A stretch of 64,000 bases of DNA from Neptunomonas japonica DSM 18939 (GTDB taxonomy: Bacteria > Pseudomonadota > Gammaproteobacteria > Pseudomonadales > Balneatricaceae), in NCBI RefSeq assembly GCF_000422765.1, contig NZ_AUGR01000020.1:1-64000 (forward strand), in the 5' to 3' direction. Each line of letters starts with the position of its first letter. Within the stretch, counting starts at the first letter, position 1. Below the pieces are notes generated by a model. It had not been told where the DNA came from and ran no database searches. It saw only the letters and a list, made by a program, of their open reading frames with translations. Shown here piece after piece: positions 52,701 to 61,861 of this stretch. The position numbers were made by a program, and so were the translations under genes.

Positions 52701-52913
52701 ATGGCTCGTGTCACAGTTGAAGATTGTCTGGACAATGTAGATAACCGTTTTGAACTGGTTATGGTTGCAGCAAAGCGTGCGCGCCAGTTGGCAACAGGCG
52801 GTAAAGACCCTAAAGTTGATCGCGAAAACGATAAAGATACTGTTGTTGCATTGCGCGAAATTGCAGAAGGTTTGGTTGATAAGTCTATCCTAGACGATAT
52901 CGCTCAAAGATAA
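52701..52913 (+). CDS. rpoZ: RNA polymerase omega subunit
   Basis: A 70-residue protein with the typical omega start [20 protein letters not shown] and [12 protein letters not shown], which helps assemble and stabilise RNA polymerase and takes part in ppGpp binding. ATG 52701 with GAGG 6 bases upstream is preferred over an in-frame TTG at 52689. It lies between gmk and spoT, the common gammaproteobacterial order. Confidence 0.96.
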   Translation: MARVTVEDCLDNVDNRFELVMVAAKRARQLATGGKDPKVDRENDKDTVVALREIAEGLVDKSILDDIAQR

Positions 52914-52997
52914 GTTCCTCTTTTTTTAATCGGGCATTGTTCCATCTGGAAGCATTAGTGAGTAGATTATTACTAGCGCGGAAATAATGGAGGAATA

Positions 52998-55106
52998 ATG
53001 CCGACGATTGATTTTCTTTCTGACCGATTAACAGACTACCTCGATCTTCAGCAGATCAAGGATGTTCGTCGTGCTTACTTCTATGCAGAACAAGCACATG
53101 ATGGTCAGCGCCGTAAAAGTGGTGAGCCGTATGTTACTCACCCACTAGCCGTTTCCAGCATCCTCGCTACTATGCATATGGACCATCAAAGTTTGATGGC
53201 TGCTATGTTGCATGATGTTATCGAAGATACTGATATTAGTTATGATGGTATTGAAAACCAATTTGGCACATCTGTGGCAGATATCGTTGATGGCGTTTCT
53301 AAATTAACCCATCTCGAGTTCGAAACCAAAGCTGAAGCGCAGGCAGAAAACTTCCAAAAGATGGTCTTGGCCATGGCGGAGGATATCCGCGTTATTTTGG
53401 TGAAGCTGGCTGACCGGCTTCACAATATGCGTACTTTAGGCGCTATGCCGCCAGACAAACGGCGCCGTATTGCGCGTGAAACGATGGATATCTACGCCCC
53501 TGTAGCTGCTCGCCTTGGTATGCGAGATATGCAGGTAGAGCTTGAAGATCTTGCCTTTCAGTCGTTCTATCCTATGCGGGCTAAATATATTCGACGTGCT
53601 GTTGTACAGGCGCGTGGTCAGCGTAAAGATATGATCAGCTCAATTGAAGATGCTATCCGAAATCGACTCGACCAGGAGAAGCTACCAGGCATCGTCTCTG
53701 GGCGTGAAAAACATCTTTATAGCATCTACTCAAAAATGAAAGCGCAGCGTAAGTCTTTTGCGGAAATTATGGATGTGTTTGCATTTAGGATCGTGACCGA
53801 TACCGTTGATGAGTGTTACCGCATTCTTGGTGCTATTCATAATCTATATAAGCCGGTACATGGTCGCTTCAAAGACTATATCGCCATTCCAAAAGCTAAC
53901 GGCTATCAGTCATTGCATACCGAGCTATTTGTCGCACGTGACATTACGATAGAAGTGCAAATTCGTAGTCGCGAAATGGATGCGGTGGCTTCGCTGGGTA
54001 TTGCTGAACATAGTCATTACAAGGTTTATGGTGATTCAGATAGTGCTGTTGGGTCTTATAACCGCGCTCGAAAATGGGTGTTGGGCTTATTGGAAATGCA
54101 AAAGCGTGCGGGTGACTCTATGGAGTTTATTGAGCATGTTAAAAAAGATCTGTTTCCAGATGAAGTCTACGTTTTTACACCTAAAGGGCAGATTCTCGAA
54201 TTACCACGTGGCGCAACGCCAGTAGACTTTGCTTATGCAGTCCATACGGATGTAGGTAACTCGTGTGTCTCTTGTCGTATTAATAGACGCTTAGCTCCGC
54301 TTTCTGAGCCTTTAGAAAGTGGTGAAACAATAGAGATCATTACAACCCGCAGCGCACAGCCCAATATGGCATGGTTGAACTTTGTGGTGACAGGTAAAGC
54401 GCGTTCCAGTATTCGACACTTTTTGAAAAACCAACAGCGCCATGAGTCTGTTGAGTTAGGGCGTCGCTTGCTCAATCAGTTTTTAGGTCACTATGGTATT
54501 TCAGTTGATGAAATTGATGCAGGGAAGTTGCAAACTCTTCTAGAGGGCGCTGACTTCACTTCGTTGGAAGACTTGCTGGAAGATATTGGCATGGGTAACC
54601 GCATGGCTTATGTGGTTGCGCGTAAGTTAAAGCCTGATGAAAGTGACGTTGAGCTACTTAAAGGCCAGAAGCCAATTGCTGTTCAAGGCACGGAAGGCTT
54701 GGTTATACAGTATGCTAAATGTTGCCACCCTATTTCAGGTGATCAAATAGTAGGTCATATTAGCAGTGGGCGTGGTTTAGTTGTTCACCGCACTGAGTGC
54801 CGCAATATCCGTTATATGCGAGACGATCCTGAGAAATGTATTTATCTTGAATGGTCTGATGTTATGGATGATGAGTTTACTGTCGTCTTGAAGCTAGAAG
54901 TTGCATCGTATCGTGGCATTATCGCAAGTTTAGCCACTACCGTATCAGGCACAGGCACTAACATTCTGAAAATAGATATGGGAGAGGAAGAAGGGCAGCT
55001 AGCAACCGTTGATATGGAGATAGATGTTGCTGATAGGGTTCATCTTGCTCGGGTTATAAAAAAGTTACGTGCATTACGTGCAGTGAGCCGCGTAACGCGT
55101 CTGTAA
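52998..55106 (+). CDS. spoT: Bifunctional (p)ppGpp synthetase/hydrolase SpoT
   Basis: A 702-residue stringent-response enzyme. The order is HD hydrolase domain (about 25-195; MLHDVIEDTDISYD and a second metal block with KLADRLHNMRTL), synthetase domain (about 230-340; FAFRIVTDTVDECY, GRFKDYIAIPKANGYQSLH), TGS domain (about 385-445; VYVFTPKGQILELPRGATPVDFAYA) and ACT domain at the end. The intact HD motif marks it as SpoT rather than RelA. GGAGGA precedes ATG 52998. Confidence 0.97.
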   Translation: MPTIDFLSDRLTDYLDLQQIKDVRRAYFYAEQAHDGQRRKSGEPYVTHPLAVSSILATMHMDHQSLMAAMLHDVIEDTDISYDGIENQFGTSVADIVDGVSKLTHLEFETKAEAQAENFQKMVLAMAEDIRVILVKLADRLHNMRTLGAMPPDKRRRIARETMDIYAPVAARLGMRDMQVELEDLAFQSFYPMRAKYIRRAVVQARGQRKDMISSIEDAIRNRLDQEKLPGIVSGREKHLYSIYSKMKAQRKSFAEIMDVFAFRIVTDTVDECYRILGAIHNLYKPVHGRFKDYIAIPKANGYQSLHTELFVARDITIEVQIRSREMDAVASLGIAEHSHYKVYGDSDSAVGSYNRARKWVLGLLEMQKRAGDSMEFIEHVKKDLFPDEVYVFTPKGQILELPRGATPVDFAYAVHTDVGNSCVSCRINRRLAPLSEPLESGETIEIITTRSAQPNMAWLNFVVTGKARSSIRHFLKNQQRHESVELGRRLLNQFLGHYGISVDEIDAGKLQTLLEGADFTSLEDLLEDIGMGNRMAYVVARKLKPDESDVELLKGQKPIAVQGTEGLVIQYAKCCHPISGDQIVGHISSGRGLVVHRTECRNIRYMRDDPEKCIYLEWSDVMDDEFTVVLKLEVASYRGIIASLATTVSGTGTNILKIDMGEEEGQLATVDMEIDVADRVHLARVIKKLRALRAVSRVTRL

Positions 55107-55110
55107 TACT

Positions 55111-55146
55111 AAGGCCTGTGTTTCTAAAGAAATTCACGCCTTTGCC
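55111..55146 (+). terminator. Possible terminator after spoT
   Basis: An imperfect hairpin (AAGGCCTGTGTTTC against GAAATTCACGCCTT, two mismatches and a wobble) lies 4 bases after the spoT stop, followed by a short T run. It is weaker than the other terminators here. Confidence 0.35.
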
Positions 55147-55278
55147 GATACTCAATCAAAATTGTTCCTTAATTGATGATTAATCGAATGTTTTGCCTAT
55201 ACTCTAGTTAGTAGCTGCGATCTCTGCCGTATCGTTGCTGATAATTTGACTAGGCAAGCCTCGATTGGAGTGAGCACA

Positions 55279-56592
55279 TTGGCTATAGGTGTAAGTACAT
55301 TAAATAGTGATGCAGGTAAGGGCAATTATGCTCGGTTAGTGTTGCTGCATGACAATGTTGGCAAGGTGTTGGTTTTATTGCCGGCAGCCAAACTACTTAA
55401 TTTAGTCAGCATTTGGCGAGAAACTGAGCGACATCTACAGCCAGTTAAGGGCGATGACGTAAAACGTTTCTTTAGTCAGAATAAACTGCTCTCAAGAGAA
55501 GGGCAGCAAAAGCTATTTTCATTGCCGGTCTTTATAGATAGCACGTTTGAAGATCAGGATATGCTGGATGTAGTCGAGCCTTATAGCTCTTTGCGTTTTA
55601 CTGCTGATCGCTCTTGGTATTTGGCCAGCATGCGCTCTATACGTATGGGGCTGAGTGTTTCTGATATTGAAAATGTTCAGCCTCAAGGTGATGACGAAAC
55701 GGTTATTACTCATGCTGTGGAGCGCTTTACAGCATTAAGAATACGTCAGCGTTTGGAAGATACTTTGGGTTTGCCTAGCTTAGCGCCGACTACGCAGAAA
55801 ATAATCATGTTGCGTTCTGATCCGGCCGCTGGTGTTGACCGTCTTGTTCCTGTGGTGAAAGTGGATCCAAGCTTGTCTGCACAGGTAATGAGTTGGTCGG
55901 TTTCTCCTTACTATGCGGCGCCTGGTAGTATTCAGTCGATTGATGATGCCATCATTCGTGTCTTGGGCTTTGATCTTGTGGTGAACCTTGCACTAGGTAT
56001 TGCTATGGGTAAAACATTGACGCTGCCAGAAGACACGCCACGCAACCAAACACCTTACTGGCAGCAAGCTGTATACACAGCAACGTTGGCAGAGCGTCTA
56101 GCTAAGAAAATGCCAGGCGATATTCGACCTAAACCCGGGTTGGTTTATTTGGCGGGTTTACTGCATAACTTTGGTTATGTTGTTTTAGCGCACCTGTTTC
56201 CTCCGCACTTTTCGCTCTTGTCTCGTTATATTGAGGCAAACCCGCATTTGCGCTTAGATTATATCGAAAAGCATATTTTGCATGTGACGCGCGAGCAGAT
56301 TGGGGCGTGGCTTATGGAAAGCTGGTCGTTGCCTAAAGAGATTTATAATGGTGTGCGCTACTTAAATGACCCACTAAACCCTAAGGCTGACGCTTATGCG
56401 CAACTGATTCACTTGGCCAATCACGCATTGCGTCAAAATGGCTGGGCAGATGGTCCGGTTGAGGAGACGCTGGATCGTGACGTATTAGCTATTACTGGTC
56501 TTACTCAGGCGCAAGTGACTGAAGAGATCGAGCGTATGCAGAACGACAGTGAAATTTTGCAGGACTTTTCAGATTCACTCGCAAGCCATTAA
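55279..56592 (+). CDS. YbaK-like and HDOD two-domain signalling protein
   Basis: A 437-residue protein. The N-terminal region (about residues 1-140) resembles YbaK/aminoacyl-tRNA deacylase-like text (VLLHDNVGKVLVLLPAAKLLNL), and the C-terminal region is an HDOD domain (about 165-430; LGLPSLAPTTQKIIMLRSDP, FDLVVNLALGIAMGKTL, LAGLLHNFGYVVLAHLF). HDOD proteins take part in signalling, often to biofilm or motility. I chose TTG 55279 with GGAG 8 bases upstream; an in-frame TTG at 55246 is also possible. Its stop overlaps the ABC-F gene on the other strand by 4 bases. Confidence 0.75.
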   Translation: MAIGVSTLNSDAGKGNYARLVLLHDNVGKVLVLLPAAKLLNLVSIWRETERHLQPVKGDDVKRFFSQNKLLSREGQQKLFSLPVFIDSTFEDQDMLDVVEPYSSLRFTADRSWYLASMRSIRMGLSVSDIENVQPQGDDETVITHAVERFTALRIRQRLEDTLGLPSLAPTTQKIIMLRSDPAAGVDRLVPVVKVDPSLSAQVMSWSVSPYYAAPGSIQSIDDAIIRVLGFDLVVNLALGIAMGKTLTLPEDTPRNQTPYWQQAVYTATLAERLAKKMPGDIRPKPGLVYLAGLLHNFGYVVLAHLFPPHFSLLSRYIEANPHLRLDYIEKHILHVTREQIGAWLMESWSLPKEIYNGVRYLNDPLNPKADAYAQLIHLANHALRQNGWADGPVEETLDRDVLAITGLTQAQVTEEIERMQNDSEILQDFSDSLASH

Positions 56593-58511
56593 TCGGCTGC
56601 GAGTGCTAACTCTAGAGTCTCTAAGTTTTCTAGCTGTTCCATCCAGGTTAACTCAGTAGTATCAATCTGCTGTTTAAGCTGAGTTTGAGTTGCCAGAATT
56701 TCCTTCAATTTATCTTTGTTGCTTGCATCATATAAGCTACTGTCACCGAGTTGTTCTTCAGTCGAGAGGAGCTTTTCTTGCAGTGTTTCGAGTTGTTTCT
56801 CTAGTTTTGAGATCTGTGCTTTTATAGGGCTGAGCTTCTTACGTAGCTCGGCCGCCTCACGCTTCTGTGCTTTACGCTCAGTGGCTGAAAGGGAGCGGTT
56901 TTCACGCTCCTCTGTTTCATTAGTGTTTTGCTGCTCACTGCGGCGCTGTTCGGTCAGCCATTTTTGGTAATCATCTAGATCACCTTTAAATTCTTCGACA
57001 TTACCGTTGGCGACCAATAAAAACTGATCAACCGTATTACGTAATAAGTGACGGTCATGTGAAACCAAAATCACCGCACCTTCAAACTCTTGCATGGCAA
57101 CAGTAAGTGCGTGACGCACTTCCAAGTCGAGATGGTTGGTCGGCTCATCCAATAAGAGTAGGTTTGGTTTTTGCCACGCGATAAGTGCCAGTGCGACACG
57201 TGCTTTCTCACCGCCTGAAAAGCGCTTCACAGGTTCCAGTGCATCTTCACCAAAGAAACCGAAAGAGCCAAGATAGTTACGGACTTCTTGATCTGTGGCT
57301 TTAGGAGATAAGCGCATAATGTGAAGTAGAGGTGATGCCTCTAAATCTAACGCTTCTAACTGATGCTGGGCAAAATAACCGACACGCAAGTGTTCGCCTG
57401 AGTAGCGCTCACCACTGAGTTGAGCGAGATCGCCAACCAAGGTTTTAATCAGCGTTGATTTACCCGCCCCATTAGGGCCAAGTAAGCCGATACGTGAACC
57501 AGGTACTAATGTAAGAGAGATGTCTTTGAGAATGGGGCTACCAGCATAACCACAATTAGCTTCACGCATAGATAACAGAGGGTTGGATACTTTATCACTG
57601 CTATAAAAGTGGAAACTGAATGGGCTATCGACATGAGCGGCAGATATCTGCTCCATTCGTTCAAGTTCTTTCACTCGGCTCTGTGCTTGCTTAGCTTTAG
57701 AAGCCTTGGCTTTAAAGCGGCGTACAAACTGTTCAATCTCGGCAATGCGTTGCTGTTGTTTCTCATATTGTGCTTGTTGCTGGGACAAGCGTTCTGCTTT
57801 AGCACGTTCAAAGGCGCTGTATTGGCCTTTGTACATAATTAATTGCTGTTGGTGCATATGGGTAATATGAGTGACCACCTGATCGAGGAAGTCTCGGTCA
57901 TGAGATATCAACAGCAAGGTGCCAGGATAATTTTTCAACCATTGCTCCAGCCACATAGTAGCGTCAAGATCCAAATGGTTGGTCGGCTCATCCAATAACA
58001 GAATGTCAGAACGGCACATCAATGCTTGAGCTAGGTTGAGGCGTATTCTCCAGCCTCCAGAGAGCGCTTTAACCTCCTTTTGCATATCTGTAGCACTAAA
58101 ACCTAAACCTGCTAGTAGCTGCTGCCCACGCGCTGAGGCGCTATAGCCTTCAATTGCGTCCAGTTCGGCATGCAGTTCTCCGAGTTGCTCATTCGCGCCA
58201 TTGGCCTCTGCTTGCTCTAGCGCATGTTGAATGCGCCGCAAGGCTTTATCACCATCGAGCACATATTCAAGCACAGTGCGATTAATCGCAGTGACTTCTT
58301 GTGCCATATGGGCAATAGTGAGGTGAGGTGGCAGGTAGCAATCGCCAGCATCGGGTTGTAGTTCACCTAATAGCAGTTTGAATAGGCTAGATTTACCTAC
58401 GCCATTGGCGCCGATAATTCCTACCTTCCAACCGGGATAGATGGTTAAGTCGGCTTGCTCTAGTAAAAACTGAGTGCCACGGTGTAAGCTGAGTTTAGAT
58501 AACTGAATCAT
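56589..58511 (-). CDS. ABC-F family ATPase (YheS/Uup-like)
   Basis: A 640-residue soluble protein with two ATPase domains: first Walker A GANGVGKSS (about residues 33-41), signature ALSGGWRIR, Walker B LLLDEPTNHLDLD; second Walker A GPNGAGKST and FSGGEKARVALALI. There is an interdomain linker and a charged C-terminal coiled coil (about residues 530-640). It most resembles YheS, which acts on stalled ribosomes. It is in the same order relative to fkpA and rsd/algQ as in Pseudomonas. Confidence 0.92.
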   Translation of the reverse strand: MIQLSKLSLHRGTQFLLEQADLTIYPGWKVGIIGANGVGKSSLFKLLLGELQPDAGDCYLPPHLTIAHMAQEVTAINRTVLEYVLDGDKALRRIQHALEQAEANGANEQLGELHAELDAIEGYSASARGQQLLAGLGFSATDMQKEVKALSGGWRIRLNLAQALMCRSDILLLDEPTNHLDLDATMWLEQWLKNYPGTLLLISHDRDFLDQVVTHITHMHQQQLIMYKGQYSAFERAKAERLSQQQAQYEKQQQRIAEIEQFVRRFKAKASKAKQAQSRVKELERMEQISAAHVDSPFSFHFYSSDKVSNPLLSMREANCGYAGSPILKDISLTLVPGSRIGLLGPNGAGKSTLIKTLVGDLAQLSGERYSGEHLRVGYFAQHQLEALDLEASPLLHIMRLSPKATDQEVRNYLGSFGFFGEDALEPVKRFSGGEKARVALALIAWQKPNLLLLDEPTNHLDLEVRHALTVAMQEFEGAVILVSHDRHLLRNTVDQFLLVANGNVEEFKGDLDDYQKWLTEQRRSEQQNTNETEERENRSLSATERKAQKREAAELRKKLSPIKAQISKLEKQLETLQEKLLSTEEQLGDSSLYDASNKDKLKEILATQTQLKQQIDTTELTWMEQLENLETLELALAAD

Positions 58512-58534
58512 AGGCGCGAGATTCTACCATAGCT

Positions 58535-59026
58535 ATGCAATTACAAAATCCTCTTTGGGCATTTGCATTAAAAGTTTATTCACATTCTGAGGTGGAGCAG
58601 TGTTGTTTGGCGCTGCAAAATGACTTTGGAATGAGTGTGAACCGTCTATTATTTGCTGGTTGGTTAGCTTTTCAGCAAAAATCGATAGACCTACCTGCGT
58701 TGGAGCAGAGCCAAGCGAGTGTTTGGCAAAAAGAGATGACACATCCGTTGAGAGTCTTGAGGTATCAACTGAGGCCCCTGCACAAGAAAGAGCCTGAGCT
58801 TGGGGCCTTGTACCAAGCGATGCGCAAAGCTGAGCTTGAAGCTGAAAAAATCGAACTGGCTCACTTGCATGCGTTAGCTAATAACTGGCACAAGGTCGTA
58901 ATACCTCTCGAGGTTCTTATGCCGGGCAATATAGAGCGTTTAGCGGCATTCCCCGGGTCACCTATCAGCGCTGCCCAGCAGAAATTATTAACTTCTCTGA
59001 GTCAGCAGATGATGTTGCTAGGATAA
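58535..59026 (+). CDS. TIGR02444-like protein of unknown function
   Basis: A 163-residue protein starting MQLQNPLWAFALKVYSHSEV with VEQCCLALQNDFGMSVNRLL, the text I associate with the TIGR02444 family, often next to yheS. No catalytic motif is visible. It is divergent from the ABC-F gene, 23 bases between starts. The function is unknown. Confidence 0.7.
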   Translation: MQLQNPLWAFALKVYSHSEVEQCCLALQNDFGMSVNRLLFAGWLAFQQKSIDLPALEQSQASVWQKEMTHPLRVLRYQLRPLHKKEPELGALYQAMRKAELEAEKIELAHLHALANNWHKVVIPLEVLMPGNIERLAAFPGSPISAAQQKLLTSLSQQMMLLG

Positions 59027-59117
59027 GATTCGCTTCTCTTTGAACTTTACGGTTTAATCAGGCACTAACGCTGTAATAAAAACTTATATGAACGATATCA
59101 GGTACAAGGAAAACAGA

Positions 59118-59813
59118 ATGAAAAAAACATTACTGGCCATCGCTGTGGCAGGTTCTTTGGTTGTAATGCCGTTGGCTCAGGCGTTTGAACTGAAAACTGA
59201 TGATCAGAAAGTAAGTTATAGTTTGGGTTTGGTTTTGGGTGAAAAACTTAAGTTAGATCTTGAAACAATGGACCTAGATGCTTTCCAAGAAGGCATCAAA
59301 GCTGTATACCAGGGTACGACACCGCTGATGGATTCCCAGCAAGTTGGCGAGACGATGCAAGCTTTCCAAATGCGAAAAATGGAAGAGCAACGTCAAGAAG
59401 TCGCGAAATTGGCACAGGAAAATCTAGATAAAGGCCAGAAATTTTTAGCTGAGAACGCTAAAAAATCAGGCGTTACAGTGACTGCGAGTGGCTTGCAGTA
59501 TGAAGAGACGCAAGCAGGAACAGGTAAGCAGCCAACAGCTGCCGATACGGTTAAAGTTCACTATCGCGGTACGCTTTTAGATGGCACTGAGTTTGATAGC
59601 TCTTTTGCACGTAACGAGCCTGTATCTTTTCCGCTTAACGGTGTTATTCCAGGTTGGACCGAGGGTCTACAGCTGATGAAAGAAGGCGGCAAAGCCAAGC
59701 TGACAATACCTGCAGAGCTTGCTTATGGCCCTGGTGGCATGCGTGATGCAATCGGCCCGAATGCAACATTACAGTTTGATATTGAATTGTTAGAAGTAAA
59801 TCCAGCTCAGTAA
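59118..59813 (+). CDS. fkpA: FKBP-type peptidyl-prolyl isomerase FkpA
   Basis: A 231-residue periplasmic chaperone. The signal peptide (MKKTLLAIAV to about residue 22, ending LAQA) is followed by a dimerising helical domain (about 25-115) and an FKBP domain (about 135-225; VKVHYRGTLLDGTEFDSS, VIPGWTEGLQLMKEGGKAKL, IPAELAYG). ATG 59118 with AAGGAAAACAGA upstream is preferred to ATG 59088. It lies between the TIGR02444-like gene and the WD40/rsd unit, as in Pseudomonas-type order. Confidence 0.95.
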   Translation: MKKTLLAIAVAGSLVVMPLAQAFELKTDDQKVSYSLGLVLGEKLKLDLETMDLDAFQEGIKAVYQGTTPLMDSQQVGETMQAFQMRKMEEQRQEVAKLAQENLDKGQKFLAENAKKSGVTVTASGLQYEETQAGTGKQPTAADTVKVHYRGTLLDGTEFDSSFARNEPVSFPLNGVIPGWTEGLQLMKEGGKAKLTIPAELAYGPGGMRDAIGPNATLQFDIELLEVNPAQ

Positions 59814-59828
59814 TACGCGTGGGTAATT

Positions 59829-59858
59829 AAAAAATGGCCGCAATCGCGGCCATTTTTA
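59829..59858. terminator. Bidirectional terminator after fkpA
   Basis: A perfect 11-bp stem (AAAATGGCCGC, loop AATC, GCGGCCATTTT) with T runs on both strands, between the convergent ends of fkpA and the WD40 gene. Confidence 0.93.
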
Positions 59859-60836
59859 TTTAAGAATATTCATGATGCCATTAGAGCCGATGGCGTAGTA
59901 CTCGCCGGAGCCGAAACCCACAGCATAAACACTGGTGCTGGTTGGTCCGTATGGGTCACGTTTATGTGCCCGCCAGCGTTTTAGTTCTTTACCTGAGGCA
60001 CTATTCCAAAGCTGAATCAGACCTGCGGCGGTACCTGTTAATAGCTGATCTCCATTTTGAGAAAAACGGGCAGCGACATAACTCACGCGCTTAGGAAAAA
60101 AACCGTCCGTACCAGAGAGTTTTTGTCGTATCTCTCCTGTTTTTGTGTCCCAAATAATGGCTGTATCTAAATTACTTGCACTGAATGCTAGATCGCCCTT
60201 TGGCGTGAGTGCTACTACGTCAATAACATTATCTAACGTTATTTGTTGTAGTTGTTCACCGGTTTTTAAATCCCACACGGTGGTTTTGTAATCATCTGAG
60301 CCGGTCAATACGGTCAGCGCGTCAGCACTTAGATCAACACTTCTTACACGGCCTTGATGACGTAAGGTGCGTTTAACCCCTCCGTTTTTGATATCGAAGT
60401 AGACCGCTTCATGGTTGCCCAGGCCCAGTAGTGCAAAATCCCCTTTTGGTGATAAAACCAAGTCTAGAATTTCGCCTGGAGAGCTCCAAAACCACTCAGG
60501 TTTTCCGGTCAGTGTATGCCATAACACAAGGTCTTGCTGGTTTGCTGTTACTGCAAAATCTGCTTCAGGAGAAAATCCTGATTCTGCAATGATAGATCGC
60601 TCACCTTTGCGGTGATTCCAGTCAAATAGTCGGGCATTTTTTTTGATGTCCCAAAGGCTTCCACCTTCTTCTTGAGATCCTATAACAGCATAGTGACCGT
60701 CTGTAGAGATGTCAGCGCTATATGCGCCTAGCGTCGTATACTCATATACAGAAGAAGGAGAGTTGGCGCTATCACACGCGGCTAATGCACTTGCTAATAA
60801 GGGAAAGAGTAATAGCCTGTGTGATCTTTTCAACAT
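59856..60836 (-). CDS. WD40-repeat lipoprotein
   Basis: A 326-residue protein with a lipoprotein signal ending in LAAC (Cys about residue 20), then beta-propeller repeats with WD-like ends (LWDIKK, VWDLKTGEQLQQI, IWDTKTGEIRQKL, LWNSASGKELKRW). Such proteins act as docking platforms. The start is 2 bases after the rsd stop, so the two are probably in one operon. The function is unknown. Confidence 0.85.
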   Translation of the reverse strand: MLKRSHRLLLFPLLASALAACDSANSPSSVYEYTTLGAYSADISTDGHYAVIGSQEEGGSLWDIKKNARLFDWNHRKGERSIIAESGFSPEADFAVTANQQDLVLWHTLTGKPEWFWSSPGEILDLVLSPKGDFALLGLGNHEAVYFDIKNGGVKRTLRHQGRVRSVDLSADALTVLTGSDDYKTTVWDLKTGEQLQQITLDNVIDVVALTPKGDLAFSASNLDTAIIWDTKTGEIRQKLSGTDGFFPKRVSYVAARFSQNGDQLLTGTAAGLIQLWNSASGKELKRWRAHKRDPYGPTSTSVYAVGFGSGEYYAIGSNGIMNILK

Positions 60837-60838
60837 TA

Positions 60839-61312
60839 TTATGCCTCGTCCATGACAGTATCGCGGTGCGATGTGTGCAAAATCTCAATTAGTTGATCTT
60901 CCAGAGCAAATCGCTCTTCTAGGTTTTCACCTAATTTAGATAGTTGGAAAGAAAACTCTCTGATCTGTTGAACCGTTGGATTCTGAAGAGAAGCGTAACC
61001 ATCATTAAAATCTAATGCGATGTCAGTCGTTGGCTGGATACGTGGAAAAATTTTCTGTGCTTCTTCTAAACCACCATCGTCAAACTCGCTGCCTTCATGA
61101 AGTAGCTTTTCGTATACCTCAAAGTGGCCTGAAGACAAATAATCCATCATTAAAGTGCAGAATGATTCGATGCTCCCTTCAATGTCGCGAACTTCCACAT
61201 TAGGTAAGGCAACGAAATTACTGATTAGCTTTTGGCGGTGCTCCAGCCAGTTATCAATAACTTCGCTAACACCACCCCAGCGTTCGTGGGCACTTTGGCA
61301 TTTTTCCAACAT
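60839..61312 (-). CDS. rsd: Sigma-70 regulator Rsd/AlgQ
   Basis: A 157-residue helical protein of the Rsd/AlgQ family. It opens MLEKCQSAHERWGGVSEVID, close to AlgQ, and includes LEHRQKLISNFV and FCTLMMDYLSSGHFEVYEKL. Rsd binds sigma-70 and shifts RNA polymerase towards other sigma factors; AlgQ controls alginate and siderophore genes in Pseudomonas. I chose ATG 61312, which has AAGGA 7 bases upstream; ATG 61330 has no ribosome site. Confidence 0.9.
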   Translation of the reverse strand: MLEKCQSAHERWGGVSEVIDNWLEHRQKLISNFVALPNVEVRDIEGSIESFCTLMMDYLSSGHFEVYEKLLHEGSEFDDGGLEEAQKIFPRIQPTTDIALDFNDGYASLQNPTVQQIREFSFQLSKLGENLEERFALEDQLIEILHTSHRDTVMDEA

Positions 61313-61452
61313 GATTGAATCCTTATTCATTAATATATTTTAATATTAATCCCAAGCGACTTTCCTGTGCAATAGAGATCAATTCTGGCGTAGTCGAAAT
61401 AGGCGGTTATACTTAGCTTAAATTGACTTATCTCAACGGGAGCTTTGACGCT

Positions 61453-61857
61453 ATGCTACTACGTTTTTTCGCCATTGTTATTTTTAGTTTGTGGTTACCA
61501 ACCGCTTGGGCTGCAGATGAAGAGCAGCCAGTGGAATCCGATTATATAGGATATGTTGAGCTTAAGCCTTTTATTGCTAATTTTGGCGGCTCAGGAAAAA
61601 TACGTTTCCTTAAATGTGAGGTGACGGTGCAAGTAGGTTCTGAAGCGGCAAATCATGCAATTAACCAGCATATGGCAAATGTTCGTAATGATTTGGTTTT
61701 TCTATTTAGTGCGCAGACAGAGGCTGACTTAGAGACAGTCGAGGCACAACAGGTACTAGCCAAAAAGGGGCTGCAATTGATACGAAAATTGCTGGTTGAA
61801 GAAGAGGGTGAGGCAATGATTACCGACCTCTTCTTTACCAGCTTTGTGATTCAATAG
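61453..61857 (+). CDS. FliL-like exported protein
   Basis: A 134-residue protein with a signal peptide (about residues 1-21, ending AWAA) and text like FliL: YVELKPFIANFGG, IRFLKCEVTVQV, NDLVFLFSAQTEADLETVEAQQVLAKKGLQLI. FliL is the flagellar basal-body protein, but this gene stands alone, so it is a FliL paralogue rather than the flagellar one. I chose ATG 61453 with GGGAG upstream; TTG 61423 is an alternative. Its stop is 4 bases from the gshA stop on the other strand. Confidence 0.78.
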   Translation: MLLRFFAIVIFSLWLPTAWAADEEQPVESDYIGYVELKPFIANFGGSGKIRFLKCEVTVQVGSEAANHAINQHMANVRNDLVFLFSAQTEADLETVEAQQVLAKKGLQLIRKLLVEEEGEAMITDLFFTSFVIQ

Positions 61858-61861
61858 TGCT

